Part shown: positions 35,492-44,430 of the stretch, one piece after another
How the letters are laid out: each line of letters opens with the position of its first letter
Numbering within the stretch: the first letter of the stretch is position 1
Assembly: GCF_050937815.1 (NCBI RefSeq)
Contig: NZ_JACDIJ010000007.1
Location: forward strand, 1 to 64,000
DNA from: Treponema_C sp050937815
GTDB lineage: Bacteria; Spirochaetota; Spirochaetia; Treponematales; Treponemataceae
Direction of reading: 5' to 3'
Length of the DNA: 64,000 nucleotides
Notes under the pieces: model-generated
Databases searched by the model: none
The model's input: only the letters and a program-made list of their open reading frames with translations
Told to the model about the DNA's origin: nothing
Program-made: the position numbers and the translations under genes

Positions 35492-36517
35492 TTACCGCTG
35501 TACCCTGCCCGATGCGTTTCCGCCGGCAAGAGCTTTTACTTCATCAACGGATACAAGGTTAAAGTCATGCTCTATCGTATGCTTGAGCGCCGAAGCGGCC
35601 ACGGCAAATTCAATCGCTTCCTGCCCCGCATAGTTTTCAAGCAGCGCATAAATAAGAGCTGAGCCGAACGAATCTCCGCCTCCTACGCGGTCTACAATTT
35701 GAATCATGTAGTTTTTAGAGAAAAAAGCTTCGCCTCCGTCATAAAGCATACCGCCCCACTCGTTCACGCTTGCAGAAAGGCTGCCGCGTAAAGTAATGGC
35801 CGTTTTTTTACAGCCGAAGCGCTCACATATTTGCTTTGCAACGCTCACATAGGCTTTTTTATCGAGTTTTCCGCCGTCTATATCGGTGTTTTCGGCTTTA
35901 ATGCCGAATACATCGGAGGCGTCTTCTTCATTTGCAATACATAAATCGATATAAGGCATTAAAGAAGACATAACTTTTTGTGCCTCGTCGCGTGTCCACA
36001 ATTTTTTACGGTAATTAAGGTCGCAGCTTACGCTCAAGCCCTTTTCTTTGGCTTTTTTACATGCCGCAAGACAAACATCAGGCATGTCGCCGCCCAAAGC
36101 GGGCGTAATCCCTGTAAAATGGAACCAGGAAGCGCCTTCAAAAATACGGTCCCAATCGAAATCCGAAGCCGAAGCAAGGGCTATAGCCGAATCCTTTCTG
36201 TCATATATAACCTTTGAAGCCCTTTGGCTTGCACCCTTTTCGACAAAATACAAGCCGAGTCTTTGTCCGCCGCGCACAATGAATGAAGTGTCCACGCCGA
36301 AATGTCTGAGAGAGTTAAGGGCGCTTTGTCCCAAATCGTTTGCGGGCAGCTTGGTAACGTATCGCGCATTACATCCGTAATTTGCCAAAGACACGGCGAC
36401 ATTCGCTTCTCCGCCGCCGTAACTTATTTCCATTTCATCCGCCTGCACAAAACGCTCAAACCCCTTCGGATTCAAACGCATCATAATTTCACCGAAGCTT
36501 ACCACTGTTTTATTCAT
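35492..36517 (-). CDS. kdgK: 2-keto-3-deoxygluconate kinase (PfkB family)
   Basis: The 341-residue sugar kinase has PfkB signatures: GGGEANVAVSLANYG near the N-terminus, and VDRVGGGDSFGSALIYALLE with the catalytic aspartate. Of the PfkB branches, text such as MMRLNPKGFERFVQ and LNYRKKLW matches KdgK, which phosphorylates 2-keto-3-deoxygluconate for cleavage to pyruvate and glyceraldehyde 3-phosphate. ATG at 36517 is chosen because AAGGAG lies 6 bases upstream; the ATG at 36523 abuts it. It follows iclR by 10 bases and is likely its co-transcribed target. KDPG aldolase is not in the window. Confidence 0.88.
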   Translation of the reverse strand: MNKTVVSFGEIMMRLNPKGFERFVQADEMEISYGGGEANVAVSLANYGCNARYVTKLPANDLGQSALNSLRHFGVDTSFIVRGGQRLGLYFVEKGASQRASKVIYDRKDSAIALASASDFDWDRIFEGASWFHFTGITPALGGDMPDVCLAACKKAKEKGLSVSCDLNYRKKLWTRDEAQKVMSSLMPYIDLCIANEEDASDVFGIKAENTDIDGGKLDKKAYVSVAKQICERFGCKKTAITLRGSLSASVNEWGGMLYDGGEAFFSKNYMIQIVDRVGGGDSFGSALIYALLENYAGQEAIEFAVAASALKHTIEHDFNLVSVDEVKALAGGNASGRVQR

Positions 36518-36527
36518 AATCATCTCC

Positions 36528-37295
36528 TTATAAATTAAGATACGGTATTATTTTCGCCGCTTCTTCGGCGGCACGTACCAAACAACCTTTAATACGGTTT
36601 TCTTTTTCATCATTATACCGAAACACCGGAACGGCGACGGAAAGAGCGGAAACAACGGTATCGTCAGCCAAAACGGGAATACCTATACAGCATATGTGTT
36701 TGTTTGATTCTTCCCACTCATAAGCAAAGCCGTCTTTTTTTACGCTTTGCAGCTGTTCATACAATGTTTCAATATTGCTCAGTGTCGAATCGGTCAGCGC
36801 TTGCAAACCTTTCGGATACAATGCCTTGAGTTCTTTTAAAGAACAGCGGGATAAAAGCGCTTTGCCCAAGGCGGTTGCATAGGCGGGCAAGGTTTTTCCT
36901 ACCGCCGAATACATCCGCACGGTTTCGGGAGAATCGGCTTTGGCAAAATACAATACATTTACCCCCTCCAAAAGGCCCCAATGGGCCGTTTCTCCGCATT
37001 CGTATACAATTTTTTCCAAAATCTTTTGAACGCTTTCATAGGGCGAAGAATCTGAAACATAATTGATGCCGGCAAGAAACAAACGCGAACCTGCGGTATA
37101 GCGGTACGAATATTCATCATAATTTAAATATGCTTTTTTATACAAGGTTTGTAAAATAGGATATAAGGTGCCGGAGGGAATCCGTAGGGCACGGGAACAT
37201 TCGGCCAAAGTGCAGCCGCTTTTACAGGCGGAAATCAAATTTAAAACTGCAACAACGCGTAATGTCGGGTTATGCATCGGTACCGTTTTTTCCAT
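36528..37295 (-). CDS. IclR-family transcriptional regulator
   Basis: The 255-residue protein has a winged helix at residues about 10-70 (NLISACKSGCTLAECSRALRIPSGTLYPILQTL) and the IclR effector domain with VYECGETAHWGLLEGV and YATALGKALLS near the middle, typical of KdgR-type regulators. GGGAAG precedes ATG at 37295. The gene is next to kdgK, and a perfect inverted repeat lies 44 bases upstream, so it probably represses its own operon and the divergent transporter genes in response to a sugar acid. Confidence 0.9.
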   Translation of the reverse strand: MEKTVPMHNPTLRVVAVLNLISACKSGCTLAECSRALRIPSGTLYPILQTLYKKAYLNYDEYSYRYTAGSRLFLAGINYVSDSSPYESVQKILEKIVYECGETAHWGLLEGVNVLYFAKADSPETVRMYSAVGKTLPAYATALGKALLSRCSLKELKALYPKGLQALTDSTLSNIETLYEQLQSVKKDGFAYEWEESNKHICCIGIPVLADDTVVSALSVAVPVFRYNDEKENRIKGCLVRAAEEAAKIIPYLNL

Positions 37296-37338
37296 GTGCT
37301 TCCCATCCAACGATTCTGCAAAACCGTATATTTTACAT

Positions 37339-37379
37339 AATAGTCGTATATACAAACAATATTTGTATATACGACTATT
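37339..37379. promoter_or_regulatory. Perfect 18-bp inverted repeat upstream of iclR, likely operator
   Basis: AATAGTCGTATATACAAA at 37339-37356 is mirrored exactly by TTTGTATATACGACTATT at 37362-37379 around CAATA. On the minus strand a possible iclR -35 (TTGTTT) lies in the centre with TAAAAT downstream at 18 bases. The length, perfection and place beside an IclR-type regulator suggest its operator, though only footprinting would prove this. Confidence 0.75.
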
Positions 37380-37538
37380 GTATCACAAAAGCACCGTTAT
37401 GTCAAATTTTTTGCAATATATTTTCTCCCGACACGGTTTTAGTCTAGTGGCCGGCATATTAGAATTTTCTACAGTTCAAATGTGATAAATTGCGATATTT
37501 TTAAACAAAAACCTCTTTTTATTATACTTAAAAAACAG

Positions 37539-37544
37539 TATAAT
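37539..37544 (+). promoter_or_regulatory. -10 box ahead of the PP2C-tct operon
   Basis: A TATAAT box lies 35 bases before the ATG at 37580. The -35 region reads TTTTTA and is poor, which suits an activated promoter. It makes the GTG at 37547 an unlikely start. Confidence 0.5.
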
Positions 37545-37579
37545 GGGTGACTATCATCAAAAAAAGGGCTGCGGTTTTT

Positions 37580-38386
37580 ATGAATATTTTAGAATCGTTG
37601 ATAAAAGGCAAAACCACAGACGGATACTGTGAAGATGTATTAGTTGTTACCGACCGCTTTATAGCGGTTATAGACGGGGTTACATCAAAGTCTGACTTTA
37701 TATATGAAGGAAAAAAAACCGGACGTTTGGCGGCGGAATTGGTACAAAAAGCTATCGAACAAAGCCCTGCCGACGCCGAATGCTCAAAAATTATAAAAAA
37801 ATGCAATTCGATATTCAAAGACTTTTATAAAAATGTCGATTTTCCTTACGAAAAACAAAAATACGGCTTGCAGGCAGTCGCTGCTATCTATTCCGTGAGT
37901 AAGCGGGAAATATGGCTGATCGGCGATTGTCAGGTAATGGTAAACGGAAAAAAATATACAAATTCAAGAAAAAGCGATACATTGTTCGGCGAACTGCGCT
38001 GTATGCTCCGATATTTATCGGAAACAAACGAATCCGATTGCAGTAAAGCAGAGGATGCAGGAAGAGAAGCGATTTTACCGTGGATTCTTAAAACGACAGC
38101 CTTCGCCAATAAAGAACATAATCCCTACGGATATTCCGTTATTAACGGGGAAGAGATTCCTCAAAAGCTTATCAAACGCATTGTTTTACACAAACAGCCG
38201 TCTGAAGTTATTCTCGCTACCGACGGATATCCGGTACTTTTGCCTTCTTTACAAGAATCCGAAGCGGAATTGGCAAGAATTTTACGGGAAGACCCGTGCT
38301 GTTGCCGGGAATATATTTCTACAAAAGGAATCGAAAACGGAAACGTAAGTTTTGACGACAGAACTTATATAAGGTTTCGTGTATAA
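37580..38386 (+). CDS. PP2C-like phosphatase-domain protein
   Basis: The 268-residue protein resembles PP2C-family Ser/Thr phosphatases. It has the paired motifs TDGYCEDVLVVTDRFIAVIDGVT (residues about 12-35), IWLIGDCQVMVNG, VILATDGYPVLLP and a C-terminal SFDDRTYIRFRV, which correspond to metal-binding aspartates of the fold. It is shorter and more divergent than classic PP2C. ATG at 37580 is chosen because the -10 box rules out the GTG at 37547. It is the first gene of the transporter operon, 63 bases before tctC. Its target is unknown. Confidence 0.65.
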   Translation: MNILESLIKGKTTDGYCEDVLVVTDRFIAVIDGVTSKSDFIYEGKKTGRLAAELVQKAIEQSPADAECSKIIKKCNSIFKDFYKNVDFPYEKQKYGLQAVAAIYSVSKREIWLIGDCQVMVNGKKYTNSRKSDTLFGELRCMLRYLSETNESDCSKAEDAGREAILPWILKTTAFANKEHNPYGYSVINGEEIPQKLIKRIVLHKQPSEVILATDGYPVLLPSLQESEAELARILREDPCCCREYISTKGIENGNVSFDDRTYIRFRV

Positions 38387-38449
38387 AGGTTTTTACAGAT
38401 AAATGCGTATGAATTTATCTAAAAACATATTATTTTTTGGAGGTTTATT

Positions 38450-39433
38450 ATGAAAAAAATCGGATTGATAATACTCTGTGCGGTATTTATCATTATCAGT
38501 CCCGTCTTTGCAGGAGGTTCAAGTGAAACATCCTTCCCCGATCCGGAAAAAACAATCACCATTGTCGTTCCGCATTCCGCCGGAGGAAGTACCGATAGAA
38601 TTTTCCGTGCCTTAATTGAAGAATTGAAAAAAACAACGGGTCAAAATTTTATTGTTACAAACATTCCCGGTGCAGGCAGTGCAACCGGAACAAATGAAGT
38701 TATTAACGGAACTGCCGACGGCTACACGTTATTGGGCGCGGGAACCCATACGACGGCTGCAACAATGCAGGGATTAACCGAAGGCTATAAAGCTTTAGAC
38801 CACATTGCGGCCCTCAACTGGGATCCTTTTATTATTGCAGTCAGAACCGATAAACCGTGGAAAACTTTAAAAGAGCTTGAAGCTGCGGCAAAGGCAAATC
38901 CGGGTAAAATTTCTTTCGGAAATGCCGGAATGGGCGGAGCGACCGGAGTAGCCAGCGTCGGCATAAACCTTGCATTAAACAAAATATTTAATGTAACCCC
39001 CTTTAACGGAGGCGCTGATCTTATCGCTTCGGTTTTGGGCGGCCACTGCGATGTAGGTATTTTCAGCCAATCGGAAGTAAAGGCTAACAAAGATTCCCTG
39101 CGTCCTTTAGCGATTTTGGGTGAAAAACACAGTACCATTCCCGAATTAGCCCAAGTACCGACCATTTCGGAAGCCGGTTATCCGGGAGTTTCCATTCCCG
39201 GCGGTTCGTTCCGCTCATTGATGGTAAAAAAAGGAACGCCCGACAATGTAAAAAAATGGCTTGCCGAAGCCGTTGAAAAAGCATTTTACTCCGACGGTTT
39301 CCAAAAATTTATGAAGGCAAACGGTTTTATTCAAGCCTTCCATAAGCTTGACGATTTTGCCGCATATGATGCGGGTATTATTGCCGATTATGAACCGATA
39401 TTAAAAGAAGCCGGTTTATACAAAATGAAATAA
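38450..39433 (+). CDS. tctC: TTT transporter substrate-binding protein (TctC)
   Basis: The 327-residue protein has a Sec signal peptide ending PVFAGGSSE and the Bug/TctC fold: ITIVVPHSAGGSTDRIFRAL, TNIPGAGSATGTNEVINGTADGYTLL and FMKANGF. The conserved pairs hold a carboxylic acid ligand through two bound-water loops. It captures an organic acid in the periplasm for TctAB. GGAGG lies 7 bases before the ATG. The ligand is not predictable from sequence. Confidence 0.93.
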   Translation: MKKIGLIILCAVFIIISPVFAGGSSETSFPDPEKTITIVVPHSAGGSTDRIFRALIEELKKTTGQNFIVTNIPGAGSATGTNEVINGTADGYTLLGAGTHTTAATMQGLTEGYKALDHIAALNWDPFIIAVRTDKPWKTLKELEAAAKANPGKISFGNAGMGGATGVASVGINLALNKIFNVTPFNGGADLIASVLGGHCDVGIFSQSEVKANKDSLRPLAILGEKHSTIPELAQVPTISEAGYPGVSIPGGSFRSLMVKKGTPDNVKKWLAEAVEKAFYSDGFQKFMKANGFIQAFHKLDDFAAYDAGIIADYEPILKEAGLYKMK

Positions 39434-39455
39434 ATTATTATTAAGGACAAACAGT

Positions 39456-40181
39456 ATGTTTAAAAATAAAAAGCCGGTTCCGATAGCCTTTGTTTTGTTA
39501 TCGGGATTGTATTTTATATATGTAATCAGTTCCGGTAATTCAAAGATGATCGGAGACGAAGTCGGCGGCGATCCCGGCGGAACGGTTTTGCCGTTATTTT
39601 TTTCAATCTTTATGTTTTTTACTTCAATATATCTGGCTATAACGGATAAAACCGATAAAAAAGATACGGATAAAATGTCTAAACCGGAAAAACAGCTGTT
39701 TGTCCTTACACTTATATTTGCGATAGGATATATTCTCTTTACGCGCATTTTGGGTTTTATTCCCTGTACCGTACTCTTGCTGTTTTGTTTATCCTTTGCA
39801 AATCAACAAGGAAAAGTCGATATCAAAGACTGGAAAGCCGCCGTATTCGGCAGTATACTTTCGGTCGGTAATGTATTGGTTTTATATACGATCGGCAGAA
39901 TGATTACCCGCAGCTTACTGTCCGCAAGCCGGAATGGCCTTATTCCGCTATGGCTCGGTTCCGCCACCTTTACGGCGGGACTCGGTTTACTGGTTATAAC
40001 TATGTGGATTATCGCCTTTGTTTTAATATGTAAAAAGCGGTGGCCCGCCCATACAAATAACCGCACCGCATATAATACATGGCTTGCCGTTGCCATTGCA
40101 GCGTCAACAACTCAAATCATTTACATTGTATTTAAACAACTTTTCCTTGTCGAATTAGTCAAGGGTTTGATTTTTTGGTAA
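39456..40181 (+). CDS. tctB: TTT transporter small membrane subunit (TctB)
   Basis: The 241-residue protein has about six hydrophobic segments and sits between tctC and tctA, as in every complete TTT system. It is longer than the usual ~150 residues of TctB, with two extra C-terminal segments (residues about 170-240). AAGGA precedes the ATG. It is assigned by topology and context because TctB sequences diverge. Confidence 0.8.
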   Translation: MFKNKKPVPIAFVLLSGLYFIYVISSGNSKMIGDEVGGDPGGTVLPLFFSIFMFFTSIYLAITDKTDKKDTDKMSKPEKQLFVLTLIFAIGYILFTRILGFIPCTVLLLFCLSFANQQGKVDIKDWKAAVFGSILSVGNVLVLYTIGRMITRSLLSASRNGLIPLWLGSATFTAGLGLLVITMWIIAFVLICKKRWPAHTNNRTAYNTWLAVAIAASTTQIIYIVFKQLFLVELVKGLIFW

Positions 40182-40200
40182 CACGGAGGATAATACTGTT

Positions 40201-41721
40201 ATGGATACATTGATACAAGGATTGCTTCAAGTTACAAATTTATCCACCATGCTTTGGATGGCTTTCGGTTCGATTTTAGGTATTATACTCGGAGCATTAC
40301 CCGGCTTAACCGCAACTATGGGGATTGCATTAATTATGCCGATCAGTTTTCATTTACCTAACACAACAGGAATAGGTCTTTTACTCGCAGTATATTGCGG
40401 CGCAGTCAGCGGTGCTTCAATTCCGGCCATATTACTCGGTATTCCGGGAAACCCGAATGCAATCGCTACCGTTGAAGACGGAATCCTTATGACAAAAAAA
40501 GGAAAAGCGGATCAAGCCCTGGGCGGCGCGGTTGTAGCATCCTTTATCGGAGGAATGGGAAGTTTGCTCTGTCTTGTGTTATTTGCTCCGATAATCGCAA
40601 AATTAACCCTTGCTTTCGGTCCTGCAGAAAAAACAACCCTTGCTCTCGTAGGTTTAGTGATTATCGCCTCGGTTTCCGCAAATAATGTTGTAAAGGGGTT
40701 ATTAATGGGGGCTTTCGGCATGACGCTGGCTTTTTTAGGTACGGACCCCTTTAGCGGACACTTACGTATCCCTTTTTCTACACATTTGGCAACCACTCCC
40801 TTAGCAAAGGGTTTGGATTTAACTTCCACTTTAATAGGCCTCTATGGAATTTCTCAAGTATTTTTTGAAATGCATAAGCTCAATCAAACAAAAACACGGG
40901 TACAAAAAGTTTCAATAAAAAATGTCTTTCCGCCCTTAAAAAAATTAGCTCAAATGTGGAAAATAATCCTCTCTTCCACCGGTATCGGAACCATTGTCGG
41001 AGCGATACCCGGCACGGGTGCTTCCGTTGCCGTTTTTTTAGCCAGAAATACGGCAAAAGACATCTGCGATGCATCCAAGGGCAAACTTGAACCTTTGGGA
41101 ACAGGCAGTTTGGAAGGTGTATTTGCCCCTGAAGTTGCAAATAATGCCGTTACCGGAGGGGCGCTTATTCCCGCCCTTGCATTGGGAATTCCGGGCGACG
41201 CCGCAACGGCGGTTCTTATAGGTGCTTTAATGATAAAAGGTATAACGCCCGGATTTCAACTGTTTCAACAAAACATGACTCTGGTTTATGCCATTTTTGC
41301 CACGCTCTTTATTTCGAATATTTTTATGGCCGCTTTTCAACTTATCGGAATCCGGCTGTATCCGAAAGTGTTGGGAGTTCCCTCACAATTATTGCTGCCC
41401 TTAGTATTGGTTTTATCATTCATCGGGGCATATGCAATCGCCGGACAAGCCACAGCTGCCGGTATTTACAATATGGGGATAGCCCTTGTGATGGGTCTAA
41501 TAGGCTATGTTTTAAAACGGAATGATTTTCCCATAGCACCGATTGTATTAGGGTTGATTTTAGGCAGTATGTTTGAAGAAAATTTTCGCCGTGCGGTAAA
41601 ACTTGCCGGCGGAAATTATTTTACATTTTTTACCAAACCGATTTGTTTGCTCTTTATCGGAATTGCCGTTTTTTCAGTTGTTTTTCCGATAATTATCCGC
41701 AAACGAAAAAGCGAAATTTAA
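40201..41721 (+). CDS. tctA: TTT transporter large membrane subunit (TctA)
   Basis: The 506-residue permease has the conserved TctA signatures GALPGLTATMGIALIMPISF near the start and AIPGTGASVAVFLA near residue 270, which are related repeats of the two symmetrical halves, and about 11 to 12 membrane segments. It moves the acid across the inner membrane, driven by an ion gradient. GGAGGA precedes the ATG. It is followed at once by the MBL hydrolase gene. Confidence 0.95.
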   Translation: MDTLIQGLLQVTNLSTMLWMAFGSILGIILGALPGLTATMGIALIMPISFHLPNTTGIGLLLAVYCGAVSGASIPAILLGIPGNPNAIATVEDGILMTKKGKADQALGGAVVASFIGGMGSLLCLVLFAPIIAKLTLAFGPAEKTTLALVGLVIIASVSANNVVKGLLMGAFGMTLAFLGTDPFSGHLRIPFSTHLATTPLAKGLDLTSTLIGLYGISQVFFEMHKLNQTKTRVQKVSIKNVFPPLKKLAQMWKIILSSTGIGTIVGAIPGTGASVAVFLARNTAKDICDASKGKLEPLGTGSLEGVFAPEVANNAVTGGALIPALALGIPGDAATAVLIGALMIKGITPGFQLFQQNMTLVYAIFATLFISNIFMAAFQLIGIRLYPKVLGVPSQLLLPLVLVLSFIGAYAIAGQATAAGIYNMGIALVMGLIGYVLKRNDFPIAPIVLGLILGSMFEENFRRAVKLAGGNYFTFFTKPICLLFIGIAVFSVVFPIIIRKRKSEI

Positions 41722-41722
41722 T

Positions 41723-42520
41723 ATGACCGTCTTTTTTCTCGGCAGTAACGGAAGCTTGCAAAGCGATATTTCAGGAAACACTTCTTTACTTATAGACGCG
41801 GATAATAATCTCATATTGGTCGATGTAAGCGGAGCACCGTCACAATCAATCCGAAAAGCAGGCTATGATCCTATAAATCTCAGCGCAGTAGTATTAACAC
41901 ATTCCCATGTAGACCATCTGTATGCACTGCCGTCTTTGCTTCATAATCTTTGGCTTTTAAAACGTTCACAGCCCTTGCGCATTATAGGCAATACAAAAAC
42001 ACTGGAATGCGCACAAGCCCTATGCAATGTATTCGGATTATTGCAAAAAAAAGGAATGTTTCCCATCCGGTGGGATATATGCGACAATAAATCCATACAA
42101 TTATCCGAAATGTTCGTACACCTTTTTTGTGTAAATCACAATGTGCCTACCTGCGGCCTTGTCTGCACCGATACCGATTTTCGGCTCGCTTATACGGCCG
42201 ACACAGGTTTTTTAGACACAATTCCGGCACAAATGTATAATGCCGATTTATTAATTCATGAAGCAGGAGGTCTTGCATCGGATGAAACCGGCTTAGCGGC
42301 TGCCGGTCACAGCAGCGCCCGACAAGCGGCTCAAACGGCCCTAAAAGCAAATGCAAAACAACTTATACTTTGTCATCTTCCGCTGTCCCCTGTAGTTCAG
42401 CAAAATATGCTCACGGAAGCGGCGGCCGTTTTTCCGAATACAAGTCTTCCTTTACTTTTTACACAATATAAGGGGCGCTTGCCGGATAAAAGCTTTTTTT
42501 CCGAAAAAAATCGTCCTTGA
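41723..42520 (+). CDS. MBL-fold hydrolase, ribonuclease Z-like, of the tct operon
   Basis: The 265-residue protein has the full metal motif LTHSHVDHLYALPSL, a further histidine in NHNVPTCGLV, the aspartate of YTADTGF and the histidine in LCHLPL. It is thus a two-metal MBL enzyme. It begins one base after tctA ends, so it is in the same transcript. In catabolic clusters such enzymes are often lactonases or esterases, but RNase Z or arylsulfatase-like uses are possible. Its location makes it a likely first step on the imported compound. Confidence 0.8.
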   Translation: MTVFFLGSNGSLQSDISGNTSLLIDADNNLILVDVSGAPSQSIRKAGYDPINLSAVVLTHSHVDHLYALPSLLHNLWLLKRSQPLRIIGNTKTLECAQALCNVFGLLQKKGMFPIRWDICDNKSIQLSEMFVHLFCVNHNVPTCGLVCTDTDFRLAYTADTGFLDTIPAQMYNADLLIHEAGGLASDETGLAAAGHSSARQAAQTALKANAKQLILCHLPLSPVVQQNMLTEAAAVFPNTSLPLLFTQYKGRLPDKSFFSEKNRP

Positions 42521-42586
42521 CAAAAACCGCATATTTATACAATATAAAGGTGCGTCTTGCCGACAATACGAATTCGGAGAAAAAAT

Positions 42587-43054
42587 GTGAAAAACCGTTT
42601 AACCCGCTTGGAAGATATACGCACTCTTATAAAAAACCGCCGTATCGAATCGCAGGAAGAATTGCTCGTGCATTTGCAAAAAGAAGGTTATACGGTTACG
42701 CAGGCAACCCTTTCCAGAGACCTTAAGCTTTTAAAGGTCGGCAAGGTGGCCGACGGAATCGGCGGCTATATGTACACCCTGAGCGAAGCGGAAACGCAAA
42801 GCCCCGAACACTTGTACGCGCGGGATTTTTTGCGCGGCTATACATCGATTCAGTGTTCGGGAAACATGGCAGTTATAAAAACCCATTCGGGACATTCAAA
42901 TACGGTTGCCGAAGCTTTGGATTGCTTTAATATAGACGGCGTGCTCGGCACTATTGCAGGCGACAACTGTATCTTCGTATGCTTAAGCGAAGGCATAAGC
43001 GGTAAAGATTTTTTGCACAGCTTAAAAGAAAAGATTCCCGAACTTTCCGAATGA
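42587..43054 (+). CDS. argR: Arginine repressor ArgR/AhrC
   Basis: The 155-residue protein has the winged helix of ArgR at the N-terminus (IRTLIKNRRIESQEELLVHL, TQATLSRDLKLLKVGKV) and the arginine-binding hexamerisation domain with GTIAGDNCIFVCLSE. GTG at 42587 is chosen because GGAGA lies 6 bases upstream and the text then matches the family start; a TTG at 42557 is the alternative. It controls arginine genes; no arginine genes are in this window. Confidence 0.9.
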   Translation: MKNRLTRLEDIRTLIKNRRIESQEELLVHLQKEGYTVTQATLSRDLKLLKVGKVADGIGGYMYTLSEAETQSPEHLYARDFLRGYTSIQCSGNMAVIKTHSGHSNTVAEALDCFNIDGVLGTIAGDNCIFVCLSEGISGKDFLHSLKEKIPELSE

Positions 43055-43155
43055 ACAATGCAGCAGCGGATGCCGCCCTAAAAATCTTTTTTTGGTTTTA
43101 ATTTTTTAGTTTTTAAGTGCTGGAAATTCCTGCGTTTTTTTACTATATTTAAACC

Positions 43156-44430
43156 ATGAAATTGTATACAAAACGGCAGATTTTTTTTGCTTCTTTACTG
43201 ACGGCGGTTTTTTCTTTGGTACTGTCGGCCCTCATATTTTCAACGGTATATAAATTTACGGCAAAACCGGCCGATACCGCAGAACTCCCTCCTCAAGCCG
43301 CTGAAAAAACGGAAACGGGGGTTCAAGTCCCCTCATATTCACAGGACGAAAATTCCTTTGTACTTCAAAGCTCCGAACAAAACATCGCGCTCGGTGCCGC
43401 CGACCGGCAAAATCAATATACCCGCGATGAAGTGCAAAATATTTTTGTCTACGAAAATTGCAACGAAGCGGTTGTAAACATAAACACACAGGTTGTCGCG
43501 GTCAACTGGTTTTTGGAACCCGTTCCTCAAGACGGCGGCTCCGGTTCGGGCTCCATCATCGACAAGCGCGGCTATGTCGTTACAAACGTACACGTTATAG
43601 AAAACGCATATAAAATTTACATATCGCTTTCCGACGGCACCCAATACGAAGGACGGGTGGTAGGCCAAGACAGTGCAAGCGATATTGCCGTTTTAAAATT
43701 CGATCCGCCGCGCGGAACCGAATTAAAGACAATCGATTTCGGTAATTCGGATTCGCTTAAAGTAGGCCAAAAGGTTATCGCCATCGGAAACCCCTTCGGT
43801 TTGGAGCGGACAATGACCAGCGGTATCGTTTCCGGCTTGGGACGCCCCATCCAGTCCTCATCGGGAAACATTATACGCGATATGATTCAAACGGATACGG
43901 CAATAAATCCGGGTAATTCCGGCGGGCCGCTTTTGGACACGCAGGGAAAGATGATCGGCATAAACACGATGATTTATTCCACATCGGGCAGTTCCGCCGG
44001 CGTAGGTTTTGCGGTTCCCGTCAATACGGCAAAGCGCGTTGTATCGGATTTGATTCAATACGGGAAGGTGCGCCGCGGCGTTCTCGATCCGGGTGTCCGC
44101 CTCGTACAGCTTACCCCCTCTATCGCTTCTTACGCAAACCTTTCGGTTTCTTCGGGCCTTTTAATATCCGAATTGACGCGCGGCGGTACGGCCGAACGCG
44201 CAGGCCTTCGTGCAGGCACGGAAGCGGTGCGCTACGGTTCAAGCAGAAACCGCGTTATCATTTATCTGGGAGGAGATGTTATCACCGCCATAGACGGTAC
44301 TGCGGTGCGCGGTTATGCCGATTATTATTCGCTTTTGGAAAGCAAAAAACCCGGCGATACGGTAACGCTGACCGTTCAGCGCGGAAAAAAAAGCGAGCGC
44401 ATAACGGTTAAACTGAGCGAGGCCGAATAG
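43156..44430 (+). CDS. htrA: HtrA/DegP-type serine protease with one PDZ domain
   Basis: The 424-residue protein has an N-terminal membrane anchor (residues 8-32) and a trypsin-like domain with the triad in VTNVHVIENA (His), DSASDIAVLKF (Asp) and INPGNSGGPLLD (Ser). One PDZ domain follows at about residues 320-420. It degrades misfolded periplasmic proteins, which are numerous outside the inner membrane in spirochaetes. uvrB's GTG start overlaps its stop by one base (TAGTG). Confidence 0.95.
   Translation: MKLYTKRQIFFASLLTAVFSLVLSALIFSTVYKFTAKPADTAELPPQAAEKTETGVQVPSYSQDENSFVLQSSEQNIALGAADRQNQYTRDEVQNIFVYENCNEAVVNINTQVVAVNWFLEPVPQDGGSGSGSIIDKRGYVVTNVHVIENAYKIYISLSDGTQYEGRVVGQDSASDIAVLKFDPPRGTELKTIDFGNSDSLKVGQKVIAIGNPFGLERTMTSGIVSGLGRPIQSSSGNIIRDMIQTDTAINPGNSGGPLLDTQGKMIGINTMIYSTSGSSAGVGFAVPVNTAKRVVSDLIQYGKVRRGVLDPGVRLVQLTPSIASYANLSVSSGLLISELTRGGTAERAGLRAGTEAVRYGSSRNRVIIYLGGDVITAIDGTAVRGYADYYSLLESKKPGDTVTLTVQRGKKSERITVKLSEAE

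Noticed and set aside
37547..37579. GTG at 37547 as the start of the PP2C-like gene
   Set aside because: It lies 3 bases after the -10 box, so a transcript from that promoter would not contain it.
43110..43140. Sigma-54-like GG...GC promoter before htrA
   Set aside because: GG and GC are 8 rather than 10 bases apart; the region is better read as a small GGAAATTCC palindrome of no proven role.
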